Numbered from the stretch's first letter, positions 18,300-26,554 are shown. The stretch: 64,000 nucleotides of DNA from Acidobacteriota bacterium (GCA_016929335.1 JAFGIY010000118.1:1-64000), one strand, 5' to 3'. Program-made: numbers and translations. The notes: generated by a model from the sequence alone, not told the origin.

Positions 18300-19067
18300 A
18301 TGTTGAGCAAACAGGCGAAAAAGGTATTTTCAGAACTGGAACTGCCTTACTGCGCAGTTGCGGTAAAATTCTGCCGGAACAAGCCGGAGAATTATCATCA
18401 GGCGGAAGGCACGGATGTATTCTGCAGCTTCCTGAAGAAAGCTCAGGATGAAAACAGAGCCTTCTTCACCACAATAGAAAACGACAAATGCATGGGCAAG
18501 GTAGTGCTCGGCATGACGGACCTTGAGACGAATCATGGATCGGGGCAGGTCGGCTACGAGATGGGCGTGTTCAGGACACCGGCCGCTAATGCACGGCTGT
18601 ATCACGAAGCAACGATGCTTAAACGCGGCGTCTGCAACTTTGTGGTATTTTGTCCCGTTGCCATATGTGATTTCCATCCGGATCTGGTGATCTGTATTGC
18701 GCCTGCGGAAAAAGCCCAGTTGCTCTTACGGGCAACGAGCTACATTTCCGGAGATTTGTGGGAATCCAGGTGTTCCTATGTCATGAGCTGTGCCTGGACA
18801 TATGCGTACCCATATGTATCCGGCAAGGTCAATCATCTGTTTACCGGTATGCACTTCGGCATGCAGATCCGGCAGTCCTATCCGCAGGGGCTTCATATTA
18901 TAACGATACCCTACCAGAAACTGGATGAGGTCGTCACTGCGCTGACGGAAATGGAACATATGCCTTTGGAGCTGCTCACGGATTCTGAAAGCAAAACAAA
19001 ATGCCTTGAATTGCATGCCCGTCTGGACGCATTGGCGGCGGACATAAATATACCCAACAGGTTGTAG
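18300..19067 (+). CDS. DUF169-family protein
   Basis: A 255-residue soluble protein of the DUF169 family, Cys-rich (CAVAVKFC, FCSFLKKAQ, CNFVVFCPVAIC, RCSYVMSCAWTYAYPYVSG). Family marks also include MGKVVLGM and the C-terminal ...IRQSYPQGLHIITIPYQKL. DUF169 genes are frequent in anaerobes and the biochemical role is unknown; the conserved cysteines suggest metal or cofactor binding. ATG 18300 has GGGAGA at good spacing and gives the family length; a GTG at 18252 would add 16 unconserved residues. A second DUF169 protein is at 49801-50583. Confidence 0.8.
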   Translation: MLSKQAKKVFSELELPYCAVAVKFCRNKPENYHQAEGTDVFCSFLKKAQDENRAFFTTIENDKCMGKVVLGMTDLETNHGSGQVGYEMGVFRTPAANARLYHEATMLKRGVCNFVVFCPVAICDFHPDLVICIAPAEKAQLLLRATSYISGDLWESRCSYVMSCAWTYAYPYVSGKVNHLFTGMHFGMQIRQSYPQGLHIITIPYQKLDEVVTALTEMEHMPLELLTDSESKTKCLELHARLDALAADINIPNRL

Positions 19068-19185
19068 GCAATTGTTGTCCGGCCGACAGGAAAAACATCG
19101 ATAGAAATATGGGAGTCGCGCGCCGTCGGCTTTCATGTTGAGATGTCTTTAACGAGCCGGGGGCTGATGCCGGAATAGCATCTCC

Positions 19186-20115
19186 CTATGCTTTCACCAG
19201 GATTTCGATGATGACGGCGGCCGGCAATATTTCTTTGATCAATCCGGCGGAGCATCCGGCGTAGGCATCTCCGTCTGTCATGTCTCCATCGATTTGCGCT
19301 TTTCGCGCGCGGCCGCGGCCGATAAATTTCCCGATACTTTCGCCGGAAGCTCCCGAGTTTTCCATGGCTGCAAGTTTCATGGAAAAATCTGATTTGAGGC
19401 TTCTGATAGGAATGGAGCTGCGTCGCGTTACGACGGTGCCGGAATCTCCTGCATCAAGGATCGCCTGCTTGTAATTGTGGTGCGCGATGCATTCCTCGCT
19501 CGCGACAAAGCGCGTGCCCAGCTGCACTCCGCCCGCACCAAGCGCGAGTGCAGCCGCGAATCCTCTTCCATCGGCAATTCCACCGGCCGCAATCACGGGA
19601 ATGTAAACGGCATTCACAACCTGAGGCAACAAGGAGAATAGAGGCAGCTCCTCGCGCCCGATCCGGCCGCCGGCCTCAAAGCCTTCGGCAATGACGGCAT
19701 CAACCTTACAGGATTCGGCGTGTCGGGCTTGAGAAACGGAACTGATGACGTGCGCAACACAGATTCCCGCGGAATGGAGCAATTCCGTGTAAAGCCGGGG
19801 ATCCCCTGCAGCCGTAATAACGATTTTGATGTTTTCCTTAAGAAGACTATCGATGAGAAGCCCACTCGCATGCAAGTCCAGTGGAATATTCACGCCATAC
19901 GGCTTATTCGTAAGATTTCGAGCCCGATCGATTTGCAGGTGAAGGTTCCGGATAGGATGGCCGTTTTCCTTCATCCCCGCATAGGGACTGATAATGCCGA
20001 GCCCGCCCGCATTCGACACAGCCGCCGCGAGTTCGGCGGTTGCAAGCCAGAGCATCCCGCCTTGCAGAACCGGGTATCGCACACCGAACAGGTCGCAGAT
20101 GCTTTTGCTTGTCAC
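19186..20115 (-). CDS. NAD(P)H-dependent flavin oxidoreductase / nitronate monooxygenase-like
   Basis: A 309-residue TIM-barrel FMN enzyme of the 2-nitropropane dioxygenase/FabK superfamily: YPVLQGGMLWLATAELAAAV at the N-terminus, GLGIISPYA, CKVDAVIAEGFEAGGRIG, PVIAAGGIADGRGFAAALAL and GAGGVQLGTRFVASEEC form the FMN phosphate and pyridine-nucleotide sites. Possible reactions are nitronate oxidation or reduction of an enoyl thioester. It is the last gene of the acyl-CoA operon starting at 23454, which favours a role on a CoA-linked or related unsaturated intermediate. Start is GTG 20115, 6 bp after the preceding stop. Confidence 0.85.
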   Translation of the reverse strand: MTSKSICDLFGVRYPVLQGGMLWLATAELAAAVSNAGGLGIISPYAGMKENGHPIRNLHLQIDRARNLTNKPYGVNIPLDLHASGLLIDSLLKENIKIVITAAGDPRLYTELLHSAGICVAHVISSVSQARHAESCKVDAVIAEGFEAGGRIGREELPLFSLLPQVVNAVYIPVIAAGGIADGRGFAAALALGAGGVQLGTRFVASEECIAHHNYKQAILDAGDSGTVVTRRSSIPIRSLKSDFSMKLAAMENSGASGESIGKFIGRGRARKAQIDGDMTDGDAYAGCSAGLIKEILPAAVIIEILVKA

Positions 20116-20121
20116 GGCGGA

Positions 20122-20262
20122 TTAATCGGATGAAGGCAGCGGTTTCGGTTCCTGCAGCTTCATTTCCTTATCGCAACACACAAAAGTTCCCTCTCCGCCT
20201 TTGGTGCAGAGGACCTCTGTGCCGCATTCCTCACATTTATATCTTTTCCCGAGCTGAGCCAT
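20122..20262 (-). CDS. Desulforedoxin-like mini-protein (second copy)
   Basis: A 46-residue protein, MAQLGKRYKCEECGTEVL at the start, then a CC pair (FVCCDKEMKL) and a short acidic/proline tail ending LPSSD. The CxxC...CC spacing and the KRYKC lead are those of desulforedoxin and of the N-terminal domain of desulfoferrodoxin, which bind one Fe(Cys)4. GAGGGG lies upstream of the ATG. It ends 6 bp before the flavin oxidoreductase and starts 13 bp after the first copy. Likely a small electron carrier or zinc/iron site for the flavoprotein; a structural zinc ribbon is the alternative. Confidence 0.8.
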   Translation of the reverse strand: MAQLGKRYKCEECGTEVLCTKGGEGTFVCCDKEMKLQEPKPLPSSD

Positions 20263-20275
20263 GGGGTGTCCCCTC

Positions 20276-20395
20276 TTATTTCTTCAATTCCATCGGCTGA
20301 CCACAACATGTCACGGTCCCGTTTCCGGCACGCGTAACGATGACTTCCGCGCCGCATTTCGCGCATTTATAGCGCTTGCCCACCTGGTTTGCCAT
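20276..20395 (-). CDS. Desulforedoxin-like mini-protein (first copy)
   Basis: A 39-residue protein with MANQVGKRYKCAKCGAEV, then TVTCCGQPMELKK. It keeps the four cysteines of desulforedoxin (Cys11, Cys14, Cys30, Cys31), the Gly before the CC pair region and the CCGxxM signature. Desulforedoxin of sulfate reducers is about 36 residues and binds Fe as a rubredoxin-like homodimer. It lies 17 bp after the CoA-transferase beta gene and is a tandem paralogue of the next gene. Electron transfer within the operon is inferred. Confidence 0.82.
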   Translation of the reverse strand: MANQVGKRYKCAKCGAEVIVTRAGNGTVTCCGQPMELKK

Positions 20396-20412
20396 ATTTG
20401 CATCTCTCTTTC

Positions 20413-21087
20413 TTACAGTTCAATCTCTTTCAGATCCGGAGCGATCAGAAGCGTTGGCTCCGTGACTGATTGTATATCCTCCACCGTCAGACCTGGATAA
20501 ATTTCCTTCAACAACAGACCCTTTGGAGTAACTTCAATCACCGCCAGATCCGTAAAAATTATATTAACTTTTTTCCTGGCTGTTGCGGGATAGGTCAACT
20601 CCCGAACGATTTTTGGCATGCCGTTATTGGTCTCATGTTCCATCGCGATAAAAAGCCTTTTGGCTCCGGCAGCGAGATCCATCGAGCCGCCGATATTCCC
20701 GACGCCATTCAGCCCTCTGGACGGATTCATCCACGATGCAAAATCGCCGGATTCATTAACCTGAAAGGCACCCATTACGGTGACATCCACATGGCCGCCG
20801 CGTATCATGGCAAAGGATTCACTGATGTCGAAATAAACCGTCCCGGGCACTTCAAGGACCGGCTGGCAGCTGGCGTTAATGAGATCCTGATCGATGTCGG
20901 CGCCTTCAGCCAGGCTTCCTGTCTTGAGCATGCCGATCTCCGACTGAAGGATTACGTCCCTCCCTTCAAGCCAGTTGCTTACAAGTGTGGGAATTCCGAT
21001 GCCCAGGTTCACATAGGAATTATCTTCGATCTCTTTGCTCACCCTCAGCGCGATAATCTCACGGGGGAGCCCCTCGAACTTTTTCAA
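20413..21087 (-). CDS. 3-oxoacid CoA-transferase family, subunit B
   Basis: A 224-residue family I CoA-transferase beta subunit. The motif VNLGIGIPTLVSNWL (25-40) and the catalytic-Glu region LQSEIGMLKTG (near 48-58) are clear, with MNPSRGLNGVGNIGGSMDL and GMPKIVRELTYPAT typical of ScoB-like chains. With the upstream alpha subunit it would move CoA between an acyl-CoA and a free carboxylic acid. The start is TTG, supported by an ideal AGGAGG five bases upstream. A 117-bp gap containing an inverted-repeat element separates it from the alpha subunit. Confidence 0.9.
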   Translation of the reverse strand: MKKFEGLPREIIALRVSKEIEDNSYVNLGIGIPTLVSNWLEGRDVILQSEIGMLKTGSLAEGADIDQDLINASCQPVLEVPGTVYFDISESFAMIRGGHVDVTVMGAFQVNESGDFASWMNPSRGLNGVGNIGGSMDLAAGAKRLFIAMEHETNNGMPKIVRELTYPATARKKVNIIFTDLAVIEVTPKGLLLKEIYPGLTVEDIQSVTEPTLLIAPDLKEIEL

Positions 21088-21116
21088 AATAGCCTCCTAA
21101 TGCAACGCTCCGGAAT

Positions 21117-21199
21117 ATGGGGACAGTCGCCTTATTTCGCCGGCATAGGCTCCTTTTGCGGAATCCATGAATAGGGCGAAATAGGGCGACTGTCCCCAT
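21117..21199. repeat. 25-bp inverted-repeat element inside the CoA-transferase operon
   Basis: Arms 21117-21141 and 21175-21199 begin with ATGGGGACAGTCGCC and end with GGCGACTGTCCCCAT. They differ at a single position, with a 33-nt loop. The GGGGACAGTC core recurs in a shorter hairpin at 49712-49746. Such GGGACAGTC palindromes are typical of REP/MITE-like elements in environmental genomes. Its place between alpha and beta subunit genes could lower downstream expression. Confidence 0.75.
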
Positions 21200-21204
21200 T
21201 CTTC

Positions 21205-21945
21205 CTACAGGTTCGTAATATCAAAGGTATATCTCGGTACGTGCACAATCCTCTGGACAAAGATTCCCGGAGTATGGACGGATTCGGGATCCAGTTTCCC
21301 GATTTCCACAACATTTTCGACTTCGGCAACGGTTACGCGCGCCGCCATCGCCATAACATGGTTGAAGTTCCGGGCGGTCTTGCGGTAGCAAAGGTTGCCC
21401 TCGGGATCGCTTGTATGGGCATGGACCAGCGCGAAATCGGGTTTGAGCGCGTATTCGAGAATGCATTTCTGCCCGTCGATCACGCGCATTTCCCTTTTCT
21501 TCCGATTTGTCTCGATGTTGGTGATCGTGGCTTCTTCCACGAGCGAACCGGCCCCGACCGGCACGAAAAACGCCGGAATGCCCGCGCCTGCCATTCTGTA
21601 TTTTTCGCAGAGCGTCCCCATGGGATACACTTCCAGTTCGATCTCTCCGGACCGTATCTTCTGCTCAAACGGATGTTGAATGCCTTTGGTCGCGGAGCGG
21701 AAAAGCCCGTACGAATCGATAATTTTTTTAATCTGCCCGTTATTCACGAGATCGTCCAGCTCATGCCGGGCTCCCAATAGAGGACCGGATCCACAGGCGA
21801 AAGTCAGATTCTTCACTCCTTTGGCAATAAGAGCTTTCAACAGAATTCTCGGAACTCCTGCCGCAAAGAAACCTCCGATAGCTATGGTTGAGCCGTCCTC
21901 AATCCCCGAAAGAGCTTCTTCAACGCTTTTTACGATTTTATCCAT
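21205..21945 (-). CDS. 3-oxoacid CoA-transferase family, subunit A
   Basis: A 246-residue alpha subunit. Family I marks: GSTIAIGGFFAAGVPRILLK near 18-37 (the glycine-rich GGF segment), VKNLTFACGSGPLLG, EVYPMGTLCEKYRMAGAGIP and FVPVGAGSLVEEA. With subunit B it forms the active heteromeric CoA-transferase; some relatives (IpdAB) instead hydrolyse ring structures, so transferase activity is the likely but not the only reading. ATG 21945 with GGAG upstream is chosen; an earlier in-frame start would overlap the hydratase gene. It lies 26 bp after that gene. Confidence 0.9.
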   Translation of the reverse strand: MDKIVKSVEEALSGIEDGSTIAIGGFFAAGVPRILLKALIAKGVKNLTFACGSGPLLGARHELDDLVNNGQIKKIIDSYGLFRSATKGIQHPFEQKIRSGEIELEVYPMGTLCEKYRMAGAGIPAFFVPVGAGSLVEEATITNIETNRKKREMRVIDGQKCILEYALKPDFALVHAHTSDPEGNLCYRKTARNFNHVMAMAARVTVAEVENVVEIGKLDPESVHTPGIFVQRIVHVPRYTFDITNL

Positions 21946-21971
21946 ATTGATTAGAACTCCAATAATGCGAA

Positions 21972-22694
21972 TTATGATTCCCTTATTTTTGCTGCAAGTC
22001 TCCACTCGAGATCCAGGCCCTGATCGAGAGTCAGATCCATTCCTTTGATCACCGCCTGTTTTGCATTCCTTATGACCAGCGGATCAAATGAAGCGATTTT
22101 ATGCGCCAAATCATCCGCCGTCTGCAAGAGCTTTTCGCGAGGAACTATCTGATTCACCATCCCCATGTTTATAGCTTCCTGCGCGCTTAAGCGCCTTCCG
22201 GTAAGAAGCATATCCAGCGCGCCCGACAAACCGAGTATGCGAGGCAGCGTTTGGGTCCCTCCGGCGGCAGGCAGAATTCCCAGGCTGACTTCCGGCAAGC
22301 CGAATACGGCGTCCGGAGCGGCAATTCGAAGATCGCAATAGAGCGCAATCTCGATTCCCGATCCCAGGACATAGCCGTGGAGGGCCGCGATCAGAGGCTG
22401 CGGCATGCTGAGGAAAAGTCTCCACAGATCGCGGATGGATCGAATCTGCCTGGCTTTGACGACGGAAGGAGCGGTAAGGAATTCCTTGAGATCGGCCCCT
22501 GCACAGAACGCCTTATCTCCGGCGCCTCTGAATAAGGCGACTCGCACCTCATCGTCCGCCTTGATTGCGCTCAGGACTTCATACAGTTCGTCGCGCATGC
22601 GGACGTTGAAAGCATTGAGCGCGTGCGGCCTGTTCAGAGTAATGCAGGCGATGCTTTCGGTCTTCTCATAGATGACAGTTTCAAATCCGCTCAT
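21972..22694 (-). CDS. Enoyl-CoA hydratase/isomerase family protein (1)
   Basis: A 240-residue crotonase-fold enzyme. The oxyanion-hole segments are present: NRPHALNAFNVRMRDEL, AFCAGADLKEF and HGYVLGSGIEIALYCD. In the catalytic region FGLPEVSLGILPAAGGTQTL the second catalytic acid (usually Glu in PEVxLGxxP) is retained. It likely hydrates or isomerises an enoyl-CoA. GAGG lies five bases before ATG 22694; ATG 22697 and TTG 22721 are alternatives. It is preceded by another crotonase gene 13 bp upstream. Confidence 0.88.
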   Translation of the reverse strand: MSGFETVIYEKTESIACITLNRPHALNAFNVRMRDELYEVLSAIKADDEVRVALFRGAGDKAFCAGADLKEFLTAPSVVKARQIRSIRDLWRLFLSMPQPLIAALHGYVLGSGIEIALYCDLRIAAPDAVFGLPEVSLGILPAAGGTQTLPRILGLSGALDMLLTGRRLSAQEAINMGMVNQIVPREKLLQTADDLAHKIASFDPLVIRNAKQAVIKGMDLTLDQGLDLEWRLAAKIRES

Positions 22695-22707
22695 CATGCC
22701 CTCGATC

Positions 22708-23454
22708 TCAGATGCCCTCAAATCTCGGCTTTCGTTTTTCTTTGTACGCCGCGATGCCTTCGGTGCGATCAGAAGTTGTGAACAGATGCAGATAGAGATC
22801 CAATTCCATCCGGATTCCCTGCTCCAGCGTTAAATCCATGCCTTTCCAGAGCGCTTCTTTGGCATAGCTGAGTGATACAGGCGAATTCTCCGCCATTTCG
22901 CGGGCCATTTCTACAGCTGCGCTCAGTAATTCTCCGGCAGGAACGATCCTGTTGATAAGCCCCCATCGGAAGGCCTCTCCGGCATCCACCGACTCTCCGG
23001 TTAAAATCATATGCATTGCTCTGCTCCGCCCTATCAATCGCGGAAGGCGCTGCGTTCCTCCATCGGAAGGCATGCATCCTTTTTGAACCTGGGGCAAGCT
23101 GAATCGGGAATTGTCCATCCCGATCCGGATATCGCACGCCAGCGCCAATTCAAGCCCCAAACCAATGGCATCGCCTCTAATGGCTCCAATTACCGGTTGC
23201 CTGAGTCCGGCAACCGCATCCACAAGGGAAATTCTTTCCCCGCGACCGGCTTGCGAAATGAAAGCCGTTCCGCCATCAAAGCAGAGCACAATGACACGAA
23301 CCCGTTCGTCCAACGCAATCCGGTCGCACAGATCCACGAGATCCGGCGCCGTTTGAACAACCGACGGTTCATCTCTGAGGGCATCTGCCAGATCAACAAC
23401 CGCGTAGTTCCCTGTTTTCCTGCAGATCAACTTTCCATATGCTATCTCATCCAC
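22708..23454 (-). CDS. Enoyl-CoA hydratase/isomerase family protein (2)
   Basis: A 248-residue crotonase-fold paralogue opening the operon. It has the backbone LALACDIRIGMDNSRFSLPQ and KGCMPSDGGTQRLPRLIG, but the first oxyanion segment is altered (GGTAFISQAGRGERI instead of FxAGADL), so chemistry may differ from a classic hydratase. GGGAGAA lies 7 bases before the GTG start. The promoter region contains a perfect FNR-like palindrome shared with the divergent regulator gene. Confidence 0.85.
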   Translation of the reverse strand: MDEIAYGKLICRKTGNYAVVDLADALRDEPSVVQTAPDLVDLCDRIALDERVRVIVLCFDGGTAFISQAGRGERISLVDAVAGLRQPVIGAIRGDAIGLGLELALACDIRIGMDNSRFSLPQVQKGCMPSDGGTQRLPRLIGRSRAMHMILTGESVDAGEAFRWGLINRIVPAGELLSAAVEMAREMAENSPVSLSYAKEALWKGMDLTLEQGIRMELDLYLHLFTTSDRTEGIAAYKEKRKPRFEGI

Positions 23455-23506
23455 GAGACAATTCTCCCATTTCAGTCGCTATTATGGCTTTTCGGGGGAA
23501 TAGTTG

Positions 23507-23524
23507 CCATGATTGAAATCATGG
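23507..23524. promoter_or_regulatory. Perfect FNR/Dnr-type palindrome between the acyl-CoA operon and its divergent Crp/Fnr gene
   Basis: CCATGATTGAAATCATGG is a perfect 18-bp palindrome. Its core TGAT-N4-ATCA equals the centre of the FNR consensus TTGAT-N4-ATCAA. It lies 53 bp upstream of the hydratase start (23454) and about 157 bp before the regulator start (23681), so one protein could control both transcripts. The neighbouring Crp/Fnr gene is the obvious binder. Confidence 0.7.
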
Positions 23525-23680
23525 TTCTCCATTTGGATCAGCCTGGGCTTCATTCCCCATCTACGCATGGAAGCAAGCCATTGGCTCAGGGATTGCCTGC
23601 ATTCTTGCTTCTGGAGAAAACTAGTGCAAAGATGTTGCCTATAGCCATCAGGCAAATCGCGGTCGAAAGGGAACCGTCAA

Positions 23681-24379
23681 GTGAGGAGCGGTCGATCACG
23701 CATTGTTGAATTGGATGAGGGTGCCAAGCTGGAGGCGCTGCATAAGTGTCGTATATTCTCAGGGCTGCGGACTGCGGATCTGCGGGTCATGGCGGCACTG
23801 GCTACTTCCGTTCACTATGTAAAGGGAGCTTTCATTTTCAATGACGGAGATCCGGCGGAATTCTTTTATGTCGCGCAACAGGGACTCATCAAGCTTCACA
23901 AGGGATCCTCATCTGGAAAGAACGTGACTTTTAAAATTGCGACGCTCGGCGACACGCTCAACGCCGCCGCCCTGTCCCTAAAAAGCCACTTTCTTTCCGC
24001 ACAAGCGATGACAGATGCCACGGTGCTGAGAATACCCAGGAAAGGATTCTGGGCTTTTGAGGCCAAGCATCCCGGCATTGCCGCTAACATTCTGAGGCTG
24101 ACGGCAGAAGGGCTCAATATCGAGTACAACCGGATCGTGGACATCATCGGAGAGGAAGTGGAACTCCGTGTCGTGCATTCGCTGTTTACTCTGGTAAACA
24201 AGTTCGGCCCGAATCTTCTTCTGAAGCGCGAGGAGCTTGCAAACTATGCAGGAACGACCACGGAGACAGCCATCCGGGTTTTAAGCAAACTCAGGAAGAA
24301 GGGCATCGTCAGCTGTTCAGCCGGCCGCGGCACTATCGTCATCTCCGACCTCTCCAAGCTGCAGAATTACAGAAGCTAG
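23681..24379 (+). CDS. Crp/Fnr-family transcriptional regulator
   Basis: A 232-residue regulator: cyclic-nucleotide-binding-type beta-roll at about 20-135 (VKGAFIFNDGDPAEFFYVAQ, GLIKLHK), a long dimer helix (145-170) and a winged helix-turn-helix at 180-225 (LKREELANYAGTTTETAIRV, LSKLRKKGIV). The recognition helix keeps the Glu and Arg of the FNR pattern ExxSR as ETAIR, consistent with a TGAT-N4-ATCA site. No N-terminal Cys cluster for a 4Fe-4S centre is seen, so direct FNR-like oxygen sensing is unlikely; a heme or other ligand is possible. GTG start with AAAGGGA upstream. It is divergent from the acyl-CoA operon. Confidence 0.87.
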   Translation: MRSGRSRIVELDEGAKLEALHKCRIFSGLRTADLRVMAALATSVHYVKGAFIFNDGDPAEFFYVAQQGLIKLHKGSSSGKNVTFKIATLGDTLNAAALSLKSHFLSAQAMTDATVLRIPRKGFWAFEAKHPGIAANILRLTAEGLNIEYNRIVDIIGEEVELRVVHSLFTLVNKFGPNLLLKREELANYAGTTTETAIRVLSKLRKKGIVSCSAGRGTIVISDLSKLQNYRS

Positions 24380-24423
24380 CCCATGAATTCCTTCATGCTG
24401 CGCTGATACCCTGTTGATTGCTA

Positions 24424-25452
24424 TTACTTCTCGTAGTCTTTGAGGGCTTCGAGGACGGGCTCAACCAGTTCGGGATCGAAATGGGTTCCCGACAGTTTCC
24501 GGATCTCTTCGCAGGCAATAGAAAACGCAGTGGCGCGATGGTAAGGGCGGTCGTAGATCATTGCATCGATCGCATCGACGAGCGAAAATATTCGTGTCCC
24601 AAAGGAAATCTCATCGCCCTTCAATCCGCGAGGATATCCTGTTCCGTCGAATCTTTCATGATGGGAGAGAATAATATCCGCCGCTTCCTTCAGAAATCCG
24701 ATTTTCTGGACAAATTCATACCCGTATTCAGGATGCTTGTGCATGATTTCCCACTCTTCATGCGTGAGATCCGAAGGCTTCCAGAGAATGCTGTCGGGAA
24801 TTCGCAATTTGCCGATGTCGTGAAGAAGCGCGCCATGTTCTATCTGCATCAACTCACCGTCGTCCATACCCATTTTTTTGACAACCTGGATGGCCATATC
24901 GGCAACACGGCGTGAATGGCCGCTCGTTCCCTGATCCCGAAGGTCGATGGCCGCAGCAAGTGTCTCCAGCGTTGCACTGTGAAGATCGTTCAAATTTCTG
25001 AGCGCATCACTCAGGGCTTGCGACCGCTCTTCGACAAGCCTTTCAAGGTTCAGCTTATATGCCGTATTTTCAATAATCAGACGGCGGTGCTCCAAAGCAC
25101 GTGCCACCGCCACATCCATCTGTTTGGGCTCGATGGGTTTCAGCAGATAGTCGGCGGCGCCCTTCTTCATCAGGCTGACCGCGAGAAGCGTATCATTCGT
25201 GCCTGTCAGCAAAATTATTTCCGTAAAATGATCAATCGACCTGATGGAATCCAGAAGCTCGGAACCTGAGATAAACGGCATTTGAATATCAAGGATGCAT
25301 ACTTCGGGATTAAAGGAGCGGACCATGGCCGGGACTTCGCGCGGATCAGACATGCCGCGGGCCTCATAGCCGAAGCTGTTCAGCAATCTTACAGTCAGAT
25401 TCACGATCTGCGGATTGTCGTCAACGGCCAGAACTCGCCCTTGCATCTGCAT
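24424..25452 (-). CDS. Response regulator with HD-GYP phosphodiesterase domain
   Basis: A 342-residue two-domain protein. The receiver (residues 5-120) has acidic residues Asp11/Asp12, phospho-acceptor Asp55 (CILDIQMP) and the conserved Lys in YLLKPIEP. A coiled coil (125-160) leads to an HD-GYP domain with HDIGKLRIPD at 211-220 and HHERFDGTGYPRGL at 264-277. HD-GYP enzymes degrade cyclic di-GMP. The tail ends with the HFDPELVEPVLE motif. It likely counteracts the cyclase at 14.3 kb under a kinase encoded elsewhere. Monocistronic and convergent with the Crp/Fnr gene. Confidence 0.92.
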   Translation of the reverse strand: MQMQGRVLAVDDNPQIVNLTVRLLNSFGYEARGMSDPREVPAMVRSFNPEVCILDIQMPFISGSELLDSIRSIDHFTEIILLTGTNDTLLAVSLMKKGAADYLLKPIEPKQMDVAVARALEHRRLIIENTAYKLNLERLVEERSQALSDALRNLNDLHSATLETLAAAIDLRDQGTSGHSRRVADMAIQVVKKMGMDDGELMQIEHGALLHDIGKLRIPDSILWKPSDLTHEEWEIMHKHPEYGYEFVQKIGFLKEAADIILSHHERFDGTGYPRGLKGDEISFGTRIFSLVDAIDAMIYDRPYHRATAFSIACEEIRKLSGTHFDPELVEPVLEALKDYEK

Positions 25453-25764
25453 GCCCCTAATATAGCGGATCCACCATCGGAGCGGCCATATATTTTAAGT
25501 AAACTAAAAATGTCCGGCAGTCAATCAATTACCGGCTCATAACAGCGATATCCGGGTATTCATTCGAATTTCCCCATTCCGGGAATGAATGTAGCGGCCA
25601 TTATCGGAATCGGTCAAACCGGAAAACAGTCCGGCCTGAAACTACTGTCCCATACGCAGAAAACCATACGAGCTCATTTTTCTCTTCTTTTTCCGCGCCA
25701 ATTTGGAAGTATCTTATATGGCAGGAAAAGATATGGATTTATAGCGATAAAAAGGAGACAGAAC
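25453..25764. other. Intergenic 312 bp, divergent promoter region
   Basis: It separates the HD-GYP gene (leftward) from the SDR gene (rightward). An in-frame extension of the SDR runs back to 25585 but carries no family homology. AAGGAG at about 25752 marks the true start. No strong hairpin or operator was recognised. Confidence 0.4.
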
Positions 25765-26547
25765 ATGGGGAAAGGCTTTCAGGACAAGGTGGCGCTGGTT
25801 ACAGGAGGAGCTTCAGGGATGGGCAGGGCTGCAGCCCGTCTATTTGCACGTGAGGGAGCCAAAGTAATCGTCTCCACGGATTCCAATATCAAAGGCGGCG
25901 AAGAAACAGTCCGGCTGATACAGTCGGACGGCGGAGAGGCGATATTTGTGAAATGCGATGTCACAAAAGCGGCGGATGTGGAAACGATGGTCGATAAAGC
26001 GGTTCAAACTTACGGAGGTCTTCACTACGCATTTAATAATGCCGGTATCGGACCCGACGGCAACCGCGAGCCGATCGTCTATGTCGCCGATTGTCCTGAA
26101 GAAATCTGGGACCGTACCTTGAACATAAACCTCAAAGGCATCTTCTTATGCATGAAGTACGAGATCAGGCAGATGCTCAAGCAGAAATATGGAGCAATAG
26201 TAAACAACTCATCTCTGGGAGCTCTGAAAGCAGTGCCCGGTTTCGGAGCCTACGACGCCAGCAAAAGCGGCATGATCGGACTGACGAAGGCCGCGGCACT
26301 GGAATATGCGACCTCCGGCATCCGAATCAATGTCCTCTGTCCCGGCCCAACCGACAAAACAAAACTGATGGAAAACCTGACGCAGTATCATCCGGAGGAG
26401 AGGGAGCATATCAACAGCGTCATCCCGATGAAGCGGCTCGCCGATCCCGAAGAAATGGCCGAGGTTGTTCTCTGGCTGTGCTCGGATGCCGCTTCTTTTA
26501 TCACGGGCAGCACCATTTCGGTCGACGGCGGAATGAGTGCAACGTAG
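25765..26547 (+). CDS. Short-chain dehydrogenase/reductase
   Basis: A 260-residue classical SDR. The nucleotide-binding motif TGGASGMG is near residue 14, NNAG near 93, the catalytic Ser near 148 and YxxxK as YDASK near 161. The terminal FITGSTISVDGGMSA is typical of FabG-like members. Substrate is unknown; the adjacent CoA-transferase suggests a hydroxyacyl-CoA or related alcohol. AAGGAG precedes ATG 25765. Its stop lies 8 bp before the likely start of the next gene, so the two are probably co-translated. Confidence 0.9.
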   Translation: MGKGFQDKVALVTGGASGMGRAAARLFAREGAKVIVSTDSNIKGGEETVRLIQSDGGEAIFVKCDVTKAADVETMVDKAVQTYGGLHYAFNNAGIGPDGNREPIVYVADCPEEIWDRTLNINLKGIFLCMKYEIRQMLKQKYGAIVNNSSLGALKAVPGFGAYDASKSGMIGLTKAAALEYATSGIRINVLCPGPTDKTKLMENLTQYHPEEREHINSVIPMKRLADPEEMAEVVLWLCSDAASFITGSTISVDGGMSAT

Positions 26548-26554
26548 CTGCGAT

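Noticed and set aside
20470..21174. 234-residue open frame on the + strand
   Set aside because: It is antisense to CoA-transferase subunit B and runs through the inverted-repeat element; no homology seen.
21117..21199. Intrinsic terminator between the CoA-transferase subunits
   Set aside because: The arms are long and there is no T-tract on the minus-strand side; the subunits need each other, so a full stop is unlikely.
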